Source: Chloroflexota bacterium
Lineage (GTDB): Bacteria; Chloroflexota; Ktedonobacteria; Ktedonobacterales; Ktedonobacteraceae
Length of the DNA: 26,191 nt
Assembly (NCBI GenBank): GCA_005879655.1
Contig: VBJK01000063.1
Coordinates: 1 to 26,191, forward strand
Direction of reading: 5' to 3'
Shown: positions 16,398 through 23,564 of the stretch, one piece after another
Position numbering within the stretch: position 1 is the stretch's first letter
How the letters are laid out: every line of letters begins with the position of its first letter
Made by a program: the position numbers and the translations under genes
The notes under the pieces: model-generated
What the model was told of the DNA's origin: nothing
The model's database searches: none
What the model saw: only the letters and a program-made list of their open reading frames with translations

Positions 16398-16500
16398 CAA
16401 GAGGTGAAAGCTGGGGAGACCCCAATCCCTCTCTAGCCGCTGATGCTGATGTTACCATAGAAATACGAAAAGTTTCAACATTTTTCGTGTGAAAAATCCC

Positions 16501-17364
16501 TTAAATTTCTTTGAGAAATTTATCGAGCATACGCGTGCGATATTGTTGTTTGAAATCAACAATATTAGATGAGCTATTTTTTCTCAAGCGCTCCAGTTCA
16601 TGCTGGACCAGATTACGTAAAAATATGCTGTCGTTAGCCCAGGCAATATCGAGAATAATTTCAGGAAGTATGTCGTCAGTATAGCTCTTATCCAGATGCT
16701 TGAGCCACAGTGTAAAGAAGCGCGCTAACCAGCCTTCGCGCTGCTCTGTGCTAAGCCGTGGGTGTAGCTCCGTCTCGCTATCTTCTCCGTCAAATGTTGT
16801 GTAGCTACTCATGTCGCTCAGTAACGTCTCTAGAATCGGCATAGCTTCATTGAGTGCTTGATCCAGAATGGTGGTCAGTGCCGTATCGCGTTCGGCCAGG
16901 CGTTCGTCCAGAACTAGTGCATAGAGCGCTATGGCATTGGCGTAATCACGTTGTGTGGTATAGTGTTCGGCGTCTTGCAGCAGTGCAATGAGATCATCCT
17001 TGATAGCCTGCTTTACGGCCAGGGTTTTTTTCTGTTTTAAGCGTTTGTGGTAGTCTGCAATACGTTGGCCATACCTTTCCAGATCGACGGTAGGCAACGC
17101 TGACTGTGGCAAGGAAGAGCGCTGAAGAAGTTGGGAGGATGGGGAGGGCAATAAGGTGAGATCATCCCCACTGAAATCCCAATCTTCTGTCACCTCATTG
17201 TTGAGATCATCCTCATACTCGATAGGTGAGGTTTGTATCGATGTTTCCAGAATAGTTTGCATCTCTGCAAGCAGATCTGGATGGCGAGTCGCCAGTTCCT
17301 GTAAAAGTAGTATCAATTCTGTTTTGTTGCTTGCCTGCAAACGGAGTTCCAGTTCTGGTGGCAT
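16501..17364 (-). CDS. Protein of unknown function, helical, TPR-like centre
   Basis: 287 residues, highly charged, predicted mostly helical and soluble, with no signal peptide or membrane segment. The N-terminal part (1-45) is Leu/Glu-rich. Residues about 46-95 are acidic and Ser/Pro-rich, likely a linker. Residues about 125-160 (DAEHYTTQRDYANAIALYAL region) have TPR-like spacing. The C-terminal half is helical and ends in basic residues. I recognise no family. The start is well supported: AGGAGG eight bases before the ATG at 17364. It lies 18 bases after the histidine kinase stop and is the last gene of the four-gene unit, which suggests a role beside the kinase and LuxR-type regulator, perhaps as an interaction partner. 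Confidence 0.82.
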   Translation of the reverse strand: MPPELELRLQASNKTELILLLQELATRHPDLLAEMQTILETSIQTSPIEYEDDLNNEVTEDWDFSGDDLTLLPSPSSQLLQRSSLPQSALPTVDLERYGQRIADYHKRLKQKKTLAVKQAIKDDLIALLQDAEHYTTQRDYANAIALYALVLDERLAERDTALTTILDQALNEAMPILETLLSDMSSYTTFDGEDSETELHPRLSTEQREGWLARFFTLWLKHLDKSYTDDILPEIILDIAWANDSIFLRNLVQHELERLRKNSSSNIVDFKQQYRTRMLDKFLKEI

Positions 17365-17382
17365 GAGAGCGTCCTCCTGAGT

Positions 17383-18501
17383 TTAATTGTGCTCCCGTTT
17401 AACATGTACTATGGGGAGGGTAAAGGTGAAAGTGCTACCTTTGTCCAGGATACTTTCTACTAGAATGTGTCCTCCATGAGCTTCTACCACCTGTCTGGCG
17501 ATCGCCAGACCTAGACCTGTACCACCGCTACCGGCAACAAAGTTTGCTTTTGCGCGGGCACGGTCCCCTTTATAAAAACGTTCAAAGACGCGGGGTAACT
17601 CTTCTTCACGAATGCCGACACCTGTATCTCGCACATAGAACCGTTGTAATGGTTGGTTCTTCTCAGGTGCCGTGCCTATGGCAATCGAGCCACCTGAGGG
17701 CGTGAATTTAATGGCGTTGTGCACCAGGTTCAAGAACACCCGCGTGATTAGCTTACTATCGGCGGCAACTCGTGTCGTCCCCTCTTCTATCTCTGTGCGT
17801 AGGTGTACGCGGTGGCGTTGTGCCTGTGGTAGCATACGCGCCATGGCTTCGCGCACGAATTGTTGTGCCTCTATTGGCTCGATGGACATAGGCATCTGGC
17901 CCGACTCAATGCGTGAGAGTTCTAGCAATTCTGAGACCATGCTGGCGAGAAATTTTATCTCTGCGTTTATCTTCGCAACAAAATCCAGAGCTTTATCTGG
18001 ATCTGTATCAATCGTCTCTTCGAGGGTCTCGGTTAAGAGGTGTACAGAGGTGAGGGGGGTGCGTAGTTCGTGCGAGATGTTTGCCAGTAGGTCGCGCTGT
18101 ACCCGTTCCAGACGATGTATGCCGCCTCGATCTTCAATGAAGATGGCAAAATAGCACGGTTCCTGTACGTTGACCTCGCTACTGGCGTGCCGTTTGTGCT
18201 TCGTGCGCTGTTCTAGCGGTGCAACGGTAATTTCCAAGAAGATATCTTTGTTTGCCTTCTCGTAGGATTTTTTCTGTGTACTGTTGGTCTCGATGCTGTC
18301 TCGTATCGGTTGTAGGAAACTTGGCTCTGGCATGATCCGTTCAAGGGGCACGCCGTTTGTCAGTTGCGCCGCTTCATAAAAATGGGCTGCTGCTTGATTG
18401 ACATAATGAATGAAAAGGTTGCGATCAACGATGAGTGCTGGGAGCGGAAGCGCTTCCAGTAGCGAGTTAAACAGCTGTTGATATGCAATCCGTTCATGCA
18501 T
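17383..18501 (-). CDS. Soluble PAS-domain sensor histidine kinase (PhoR-like)
   Basis: 372 residues from the ATG at 18501, one base after the stop of the upstream regulator (TAATATG), so translation is probably coupled; AAAGAGA lies ten bases upstream. An ATG at 18528 would overlap the upstream gene by 26 bases. Residues about 8-125 form a PAS-like domain (LLEALPLPALIVDRNLFIHY). HisKA carries H144 in LLANISHELRTPLTS, and HATPase_c has N262 (NLVHNAIKFTPSGG), DTGVG (292-296) and GTGLGLAI (327-334), so it should be active. There is no membrane segment, which suggests a cytoplasmic signal. No receiver/DNA-binding partner is adjacent; the upstream LuxR protein lacks a receiver domain. The nearest response regulator is the CheY-type gene about 1.2 kb downstream. 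Confidence 0.94.
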   Translation of the reverse strand: MHERIAYQQLFNSLLEALPLPALIVDRNLFIHYVNQAAAHFYEAAQLTNGVPLERIMPEPSFLQPIRDSIETNSTQKKSYEKANKDIFLEITVAPLEQRTKHKRHASSEVNVQEPCYFAIFIEDRGGIHRLERVQRDLLANISHELRTPLTSVHLLTETLEETIDTDPDKALDFVAKINAEIKFLASMVSELLELSRIESGQMPMSIEPIEAQQFVREAMARMLPQAQRHRVHLRTEIEEGTTRVAADSKLITRVFLNLVHNAIKFTPSGGSIAIGTAPEKNQPLQRFYVRDTGVGIREEELPRVFERFYKGDRARAKANFVAGSGGTGLGLAIARQVVEAHGGHILVESILDKGSTFTFTLPIVHVKREHN

Positions 18502-18502
18502 A

Positions 18503-21500
18503 TTATACCAATCTCTTTCTGATGGCATACGCTACTGCCGCAGCGCGTCCCGGCATATCCAGCTTGACGAAGATGTTACTCAGATGACGGTTGACCGTGC
18601 GTGGACTGATGACGAGAATATCGGCTACTTCACGATCCGTGTGTCCCTCGGCAACCAGGCGTAATACTTCCAGTTCGCGCTTGGTTAATTGTTCAAGGGT
18701 CTGTTCGGGCTTCAGCTGTTCTGCTCCGCTACGTAACTCGTCTACCATTGCTATGGCACGCTGCATCGTGTAGCGCTGAAAGAGCACTCTGGCCCGATCG
18801 CAGAGCGTGTGAATGGATAATAACGCTGCGTTGCGCATAACGGCAGTGCGCGCCTGCTCATAGAGAATATAAGCTTCTTCTGGTGCATTCCCGCTACGGC
18901 GACAGAGCAATAAACCCTCTTCGAAGGCGTGCTGTGCTGTCCCCCAATCACCGATACGTGCTGCAACCACACCGAGAATGCGATCAACGGCATTGCCGTA
19001 ATACATAAAGCCATGAAGATTGCGAATACGCTCTATATAGGTGGCGGCTCGCTCTACGAGATTCAGGTGTAAATATCCCTCGGCAAGAAATGGCAGATAG
19101 TAATCACTGGCGACACCTGGTGGTTCGGGCATTTCGGCGGCGCGATCCAAGCGTGCGCGCGCGATGGCGTGACGACCTGTCACCGCCAGAAAGTGACCGT
19201 AGAGTGCAAGACTGCCAGGAAACCATTCATTGGTTGACGCGACCTGAATGCAATCCTCGAAGTATTGTTCTGCCTTGTGCCAGTCACCTTGCCGGAAGTG
19301 CAGTTGTGCCAGGGCCTGCAAGGTGAGGGGTTTCAGACGCATATCGTTATTCGTCGCCGCCTCCTGCAAAGCTTGTTGCAAGAGCGTCTCGCTCTCTTCC
19401 CATGCTCCCTGTGAGAGTGCCATGATGCCCTGATTCCAGAGCAGCAGACCTAACATGCGGCGTACACCGTAGCGTTTGGCCCTTTCCAAACCACGCGTTG
19501 TGTAGTAGCGGGCCTGCTCTACCTCGCCTAGCGCCAGGTAGATAATGCCCAATCCCTGTTCACCTGACGCGGCATAGAATGGATGGCCTAGCGCAATGTA
19601 TAGCTCGTTAGCCTGCTTGCGTAAACGGATAGCCTCCTGTATCTGTTCGCCCCAACCGCATAAATAGCCTAGCAAGTGCAAGGCGAGGGCTTGGCTGCTA
19701 CGGTCTCCTGTCTCCGTTGCTAGGTGATGCAATGTGCGCAGGGCCGTGGTTGCCTCTTCTTTGGGATGCATGAGTATGATATGGAGTAATGCTTGCGATT
19801 GAAATAACGACATACGTTCACTTGTCGCAAGGTTCGTATTGCTGATCTCGACGGTGGGATTAGAAAGACTACGACCAGACCAGTTCAGATAGGTGGCCTG
19901 TTTGCCTGCACTCTCGACTGCTCCCTGAGCGCGTGGTGCGCTATCAAGCAAGGATTGAGCGTTCTGGAGGTGGGCAATGGTCAGGTCATACTGCGTCTGC
20001 ATACGGTAGGCATCGGCTAGCAAGCGATTGGCGCGCGCAAGCAAGACCGGCTCGGCATCAGGTGTACGTTGCAGGTATTGTAGCGCCTGTTGAAAGGCAT
20101 GGCTGGCTTGGTCCAGTTCACCCAGCATTGACCAGAGTTCACCGATCGTGAGATGGAGTTCTGCGATGGAGGGCACTTTCATAGTGGTGGACGCGGTCTC
20201 GTTGGCGAGGAGCTTCAAGACCAGACGAAAATGGCCGATGGCCTCGCGCAGGGCTAGCTGTCGTATGGCATCTTCACCGGCCAGCAAGCTCCAGCGTAGC
20301 GTAGCCTCTTGCTCACCGCTAAGGGCGTAGTGTCGTGCCAACTCTGCCGCATGTTGGCGTGCTTCAAAGCCATAGCACGTTTCCAGAGCTGCACCAATGG
20401 CCTTATGCAGAGGTCGCGCCCGGTAAGATGGGATGCCATCGTGCAATACTTCTTGCACGATCCCCTGGCAGAAGAGGTACTGTTGCAAAGGTAAGAGTAG
20501 CTCGTCGTTGGCTTCGGCATCGGCGGAGGCAGTACCGGCAGGGTAACCACAAGGGATTGCCCCTACAATGGATGACGGATCGGTCTGCGGAACGTCTTCG
20601 TTCCATTGTAGGGGCAATCCCTTGTGATTGCCCTGCCCGTTGCCCTTGTGGTGTGGGGGCAATCCCTGCCAGCCCGCCGATTGTTCGGCAATGATCGCAG
20701 CTGCTAGTGCCTCCTCTAGCAACGCTTGAACCTGATTGCTACTTTTCTCCACTACCTGTATCAGAGCATCAACGGAAAAGCTGCGTCCGAACAGGGATGC
20801 CGTTTGAAGCAGGTCTCGACATGGCTCACTGAGTCCTTGCAGGCGATCTTGCACCGCCAGCACAATATTGGCGGGCAGCTTGACACTACTCGCGCGCGCC
20901 AACTGTCCAGCACTCTCATGTCTCAGCAAATGCTGCGTTAAGGCGCGTACCAGCTCCTCCAGGAAGAAGGGATTGCCTTCTGCACGGTTAAGTAGATCCT
21001 GAGCGAGGGCTGGTGGAATGGGAGCAGGTAAAAGAGAGCGTAGATGTGCGGCGGCAGCTTCCTGCGGGAGTGGTGCCAGAGGGAGCACGAGGAGCATACC
21101 CTGTTGTACAAGGTCAAATATCATTCTAGTAGCGGCCAGCGTAGCAGCGGTTGCTTCTACTGCGTCATCGCCCTGATTGAGACCATGCCTCATACCTTGC
21201 GGACGTGTGACGCCAACCAGAGCCACACGGCTGCTGCGTAAGCGCACAGTGAGATAGAGCGTCAATTCGAGGCTAGCACTATCGGCCCACTGCAAATTAT
21301 CAATGGCTAAGACTAGCGGCTGTTGTGCGGCCACCCCTTCCAGTAGTGTTGCTAGCGCATCGAGCAAGCGAAACTTCTCATGCTCCGGCGTAAGTGGTTC
21401 GGACTGAAAGGTCGTCAGCTGTTCGCTGGCTAACTGTTTGCTGTGTAGCAACGTCGTCAATTCAGGAAAAAACCGTGTCAATGCCGCAATAAGCGGAGCA

Positions 21501-21904
21501 CCCGACAACACAATTGCGCCAGTAGCTGTCTGCTCCCCGTGATCCGTTGCAGGATACTGGAGCAGATAACGACGCAAATCCTGTGGGGTAGCTGAGTGGA
21601 GGAGCGGGCGTAGTGCCTCAATAAAGGGAAAATAAGGAATTGTACTGGCAGCCTCGTATGCACCCGCCGTCAGCACAAGGAAGCCTCTTGCTTTGGCCTC
21701 CTCACACAGTGCCGCCAGCAAGCGCGTCTTACCGAGTCCCATCTCACCACTTATTGTCAGGGCGCGTGCGCCCGTAGGCAAGTCCAGGGCAACGGTAGTC
21801 AGCAGCGCCTCTATGACTTGCATTTCGCTTTCTCTACCGACGAGCGGCAGGGTATTGCTCGACCGCTCTGTCTCTGTTAATGGATCAGCGTATGGAACCT
21901 GCAT
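18503..21904 (-). CDS. Large ATPase/TPR/LuxR-type transcriptional regulator with repeat-derived insert
   Basis: 1133 residues. N-terminal STAND/AAA-type ATPase: LVGRESEM lead-in, Walker A GEMGLGKT (53-60), Walker B PLVLAIDNLQWAD (196-208) and RAEGNPFFLEELVRAL (307-322). A long TPR-like helical region follows (about 480-1050). A LuxR HTH closes the protein (about 1070-1130: LTKRELEVLRLVAEGHTDRE, then ISPRTVNRHLSNIFVKL). Such MalT/LAL-type regulators bind a ligand through the helical region and activate transcription in an ATP-dependent way. Residues about 412-458 are encoded by dispersed palindromic repeats (20541-20633 plus a partial unit), an in-frame Gly/Pro-rich insert between the ATPase and TPR regions. 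The start at 21904 has GAGAAG about four bases upstream. It sits between the 4-TM gene (23 bases) and the histidine kinase (one base). Confidence 0.94.
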   Translation of the reverse strand: MQVPYADPLTETERSSNTLPLVGRESEMQVIEALLTTVALDLPTGARALTISGEMGLGKTRLLAALCEEAKARGFLVLTAGAYEAASTIPYFPFIEALRPLLHSATPQDLRRYLLQYPATDHGEQTATGAIVLSGAPLIAALTRFFPELTTLLHSKQLASEQLTTFQSEPLTPEHEKFRLLDALATLLEGVAAQQPLVLAIDNLQWADSASLELTLYLTVRLRSSRVALVGVTRPQGMRHGLNQGDDAVEATAATLAATRMIFDLVQQGMLLVLPLAPLPQEAAAAHLRSLLPAPIPPALAQDLLNRAEGNPFFLEELVRALTQHLLRHESAGQLARASSVKLPANIVLAVQDRLQGLSEPCRDLLQTASLFGRSFSVDALIQVVEKSSNQVQALLEEALAAAIIAEQSAGWQGLPPHHKGNGQGNHKGLPLQWNEDVPQTDPSSIVGAIPCGYPAGTASADAEANDELLLPLQQYLFCQGIVQEVLHDGIPSYRARPLHKAIGAALETCYGFEARQHAAELARHYALSGEQEATLRWSLLAGEDAIRQLALREAIGHFRLVLKLLANETASTTMKVPSIAELHLTIGELWSMLGELDQASHAFQQALQYLQRTPDAEPVLLARANRLLADAYRMQTQYDLTIAHLQNAQSLLDSAPRAQGAVESAGKQATYLNWSGRSLSNPTVEISNTNLATSERMSLFQSQALLHIILMHPKEEATTALRTLHHLATETGDRSSQALALHLLGYLCGWGEQIQEAIRLRKQANELYIALGHPFYAASGEQGLGIIYLALGEVEQARYYTTRGLERAKRYGVRRMLGLLLWNQGIMALSQGAWEESETLLQQALQEAATNNDMRLKPLTLQALAQLHFRQGDWHKAEQYFEDCIQVASTNEWFPGSLALYGHFLAVTGRHAIARARLDRAAEMPEPPGVASDYYLPFLAEGYLHLNLVERAATYIERIRNLHGFMYYGNAVDRILGVVAARIGDWGTAQHAFEEGLLLCRRSGNAPEEAYILYEQARTAVMRNAALLSIHTLCDRARVLFQRYTMQRAIAMVDELRSGAEQLKPEQTLEQLTKRELEVLRLVAEGHTDREVADILVISPRTVNRHLSNIFVKLDMPGRAAAVAYAIRKRLV
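20541..20633. repeat. Palindromic repeat element inside the LuxR-type regulator gene
   Basis: Arms GGGTAACCACAAGGGATTGC... (20541-20572) and the inverse ending ...CCCTTGTGATTGCCC (20602-20633). The centre is about 29 bases. It is 93 bases long, that is 31 codons, and has no stop in the host frame. Arms are related to those at 10314 and 25385 but carry the GGGCAATCAC/GATTGCCC variant. A partial unit (GTGTGGGGGCAATCCCTGCC) lies just beyond, near 20651. Confidence 0.88.
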
Positions 21905-21927
21905 AATACTTCTCAGTGCATTTCTAC

Positions 21928-22359
21928 TTATTTCGCCTTTTGGTGCCAGAAGCGAGGAAGTACATCATGGTAGATGAATAAGCTATAAAAAACCAGTAAG
22001 AATGGTATATCAAAACAAAAATAGAACCAAAATGATGGTCTGGTATTGTGAGCAATTAGTAAGTGATACAGCAGTGCCATCGCCACTAGCGTGCCATACA
22101 CCACAGCAACTAAGGCGAGGGGACGCACGCGTGCCCACTCGTGTTCAGTGGAAAGCCAGATGGCACCGCACGCGTTCCCTAAAATAATTGCTCCGATAAA
22201 ACGAGCAAGCACAGAGGGGACGGGAGCTGGCCACAGTGTCAGTTGAAAATCTTGAGGAAGTTCGGGAAGAAAAAAGAACGCAAAACCAACGATAAGGTTC
22301 AAAATACCTGCAATCAGTGCTAGAACCCGTTCAGGCCAGCTAAACGACAAGTGCTTCAT
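21928..22359 (-). CDS. Four-helix integral membrane protein of unknown function
   Basis: 143 residues from the ATG at 22359, chosen because AGGAG lies about five bases upstream; the ATG at 22386 would put this site inside the gene. Four hydrophobic segments are clear: about 11-31, 50-70, 80-103 and 108-131. A Pro/aromatic loop (LPQDFQLTLWPAPVPS) lies between the first two and a short basic/aromatic C-terminus follows. No catalytic motif is visible and I do not recognise a named family. It is the first gene of the unit with the LuxR-type regulator, the PAS kinase and the unknown protein, 23 bases before the regulator's start. It might sense or relay a membrane state to that regulator; this is inference only. 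Confidence 0.85.
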   Translation of the reverse strand: MKHLSFSWPERVLALIAGILNLIVGFAFFFLPELPQDFQLTLWPAPVPSVLARFIGAIILGNACGAIWLSTEHEWARVRPLALVAVVYGTLVAMALLYHLLIAHNTRPSFWFYFCFDIPFLLVFYSLFIYHDVLPRFWHQKAK

Positions 22360-22407
22360 TGCCTCTCCTTTCTGGTTATCACTCATATTATACTACAACG
22401 AGAGTAT

Positions 22408-22470
22408 AAAAAAAGAGGGTGATCGTTGACAGGAGAGACTTCTAAAGAGTCATCCGGCGAACGATCACCC
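22408..22470 (-). terminator. Rho-independent terminator after rpsU
   Basis: On the minus strand, GGGTGATCGTT (22470-22460) pairs over 11 bases with AACGATCACCC (22427-22417), followed by TCTTTTTTTA (A-run 22408-22414 on plus). The loop is unusually long (about 32 bases) and holds a small GACT/AGTC hairpin. It lies about 27 bases past the rpsU stop. Confidence 0.85.
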
Positions 22471-22496
22471 GCCTTAGTATTTATGTGTTGATGTTA

Positions 22497-22679
22497 CTAA
22501 CGAGCGTGGCGCTGCTTACGGCGATGGGCCTCAGCCTTACGCTTTCGCCGAGCTTGTGGGCTTTCGTAGTGCCGGCGACGACGAGCTTCGGCGAGAATTC
22601 CTGCTTCCTGGACTTTACGGTTGAAGCGTTTTAACGCGAACTCAAACGTATCTTCCGGTCGTATAAGAATATAACCCAT
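22497..22679 (-). CDS. rpsU: 30S ribosomal protein bS21
   Basis: 60 residues, the normal bS21 length. The protein binds the 30S platform near the anti-Shine-Dalgarno end of 16S rRNA and affects initiation. IRPEDTFEFALKRFNRKVQE is the conserved N-terminal helix, followed by the basic ARRRRHYESPQARRKRKAEA helix. It starts five bases after the stop of the zinc-ribbon gene, so the two are cotranscribed and possibly translationally coupled; only a weak GGTAG lies upstream. A strong terminator follows. Confidence 0.97.
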   Translation of the reverse strand: MGYILIRPEDTFEFALKRFNRKVQEAGILAEARRRRHYESPQARRKRKAEAHRRKQRHAR

Positions 22680-22684
22680 AGGTA

Positions 22685-23047
22685 CTACCAGCGTGATCGG
22701 CGATTACTGCTGCTACCACGACTGCTGCCCTGGGGCTGGTAACAATCACTGCAATAGACAGGTCTATCATCGCGTGGCTGGAAAGGGACTGTCGCTTCGT
22801 TTCCGCAACTTGCGCAGGTAACATTATACATAGGACGGGACTCGCGCTCACGTGAACCGCTGTAGTTGTTGCTAGTACGCCCACCGCGACTGCCACCGGC
22901 GGACTGTTTGCGTGCAGTGCGGCAGGAAGGACAACGTGCAGGCTTGTTAGTCAAACCACGACTTGCAAAAAATTCCTGCTCTCCAGCGGTGAACGTAAAC
23001 TCCTGATTGCAATCGCGACAATACAGCGTCTCATCAGTAAATGACAT
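22685..23047 (-). CDS. Double zinc-ribbon protein with Arg/Gly-rich linkers
   Basis: 120 residues with two four-cysteine ribbons. The first is C10/C13 and C39/C42 (YCRDCNQEFTFTAGEQEFFASRG), the probable-zinc-ribbon type often found in Chloroflexota and Firmicutes. The second is C78/C81 and C99/C102, matching a CxxC-x17-CxxC pattern. Between them (about 48-72) and at the C-terminus (108-120) are Ser/Arg/Gly-rich segments such as GGSRGGRTSNNYSGSRERES, resembling nucleic-acid-binding tails. The biochemical role of the family is unknown to me. ATG at 23047 with GAGAG six bases upstream. It directly precedes rpsU (five-base gap), so a link to translation or RNA is a reasonable guess. It is not a transposon or phage gene by any visible sign. 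Confidence 0.9.
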   Translation of the reverse strand: MSFTDETLYCRDCNQEFTFTAGEQEFFASRGLTNKPARCPSCRTARKQSAGGSRGGRTSNNYSGSRERESRPMYNVTCASCGNEATVPFQPRDDRPVYCSDCYQPQGSSRGSSSNRRSRW

Positions 23048-23158
23048 GTGTTTCTCTCAATCTCGGCCCTTTGGCCATGTAAAGTCTTATTTTCTGTATT
23101 GCGCAGCTTACGATAGACCATCTACTCTCAGCATTTATGCACCATACAGCGTTTTTGG

Positions 23159-23225
23159 ATTGTACCACATAATTTCTTTAAAAACTACCCATTACCAGCT
23201 TTCCTGGTCCTTTCTTAAAGAAATT
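23159..23225 (-). promoter_or_regulatory. Candidate promoter and inverted repeat upstream of the zinc-ribbon/rpsU operon
   Basis: On the minus strand TACAAT (23164-23159) is a plausible -10 with no good -35. A perfect 11-base inverted repeat, AATTTCTTTAA (23171-23181) and TTAAAGAAATT (23215-23225), overlaps the region just upstream and is separated by 33 bases. It could bind a regulator; this is speculative. Confidence 0.35.
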
Positions 23226-23250
23226 TTAATGTCTAAAGAGTTGCTCACTC

Positions 23251-23342
23251 TTTTTCTTGCCGCCTCCGGCGGCAGCAGATAAGAAAAGAGGTATTTGGGA
23301 ACACCCCAAACCCCGCCAGGGGGCGAAGCCCCCTGGACCCCC
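23251..23342. repeat. GC-rich modular dispersed repeat, copy 2
   Basis: Same module order as 8053-8192: CTTGCCGCCTCCGGCGGCAG, an AAGAAAAGAGGTATTTGGGA tract, ACACCCC, CCCCGCCAGGGGGC and CCCCCTGGACCCC. It ends about 12 bases before the TTGACA promoter at 23354. Together with the candidate promoters on both sides it fills most of the gap 23048-23564; no gene is seen there. Confidence 0.85.
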
Positions 23343-23353
23343 GTTAATACGCA

Positions 23354-23403
23354 TTGACATAGACGGATGTGGTACTATAGCCTGTGAGTCATGTCTCCAC
23401 AGG
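23354..23403 (+). promoter_or_regulatory. Promoter of the pseudokinase-Rieske gene, with palindrome at the start site
   Basis: TTGACA at 23354-23359, a 16-base spacer and TATAGC at 23376-23381. A palindrome CCTGTG...CACAGG (23381-23403) spans the predicted start site and could be an operator. The leader would be about 175 bases. Confidence 0.6.
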
Positions 23404-23564
23404 TATTTGTGGTGATGAAACGGGACTAACTATTTTGCCATATAGGAAATGGGTAATGTTGCGCATGAGTATGCGGTTACTTGTAACGTATACTTGGATC
23501 AGATAGAAGAGAATACCACACAGTATATCATGCTGTCTAATATAGAAACCAGTGGAGGGCTCTT

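Noticed and set aside
16480..16497. Rho-independent terminator after the unknown 287-aa gene
   Set aside because: The ATTTTTC/GAAAAAT hairpin is AT-rich and short and is not followed by a T-run in the direction of transcription; not listed as a terminator.
20254..20694. ORFs on both strands around the repeat in the LuxR-type gene
   Set aside because: They are shadows of the regulator frame and of the palindrome.
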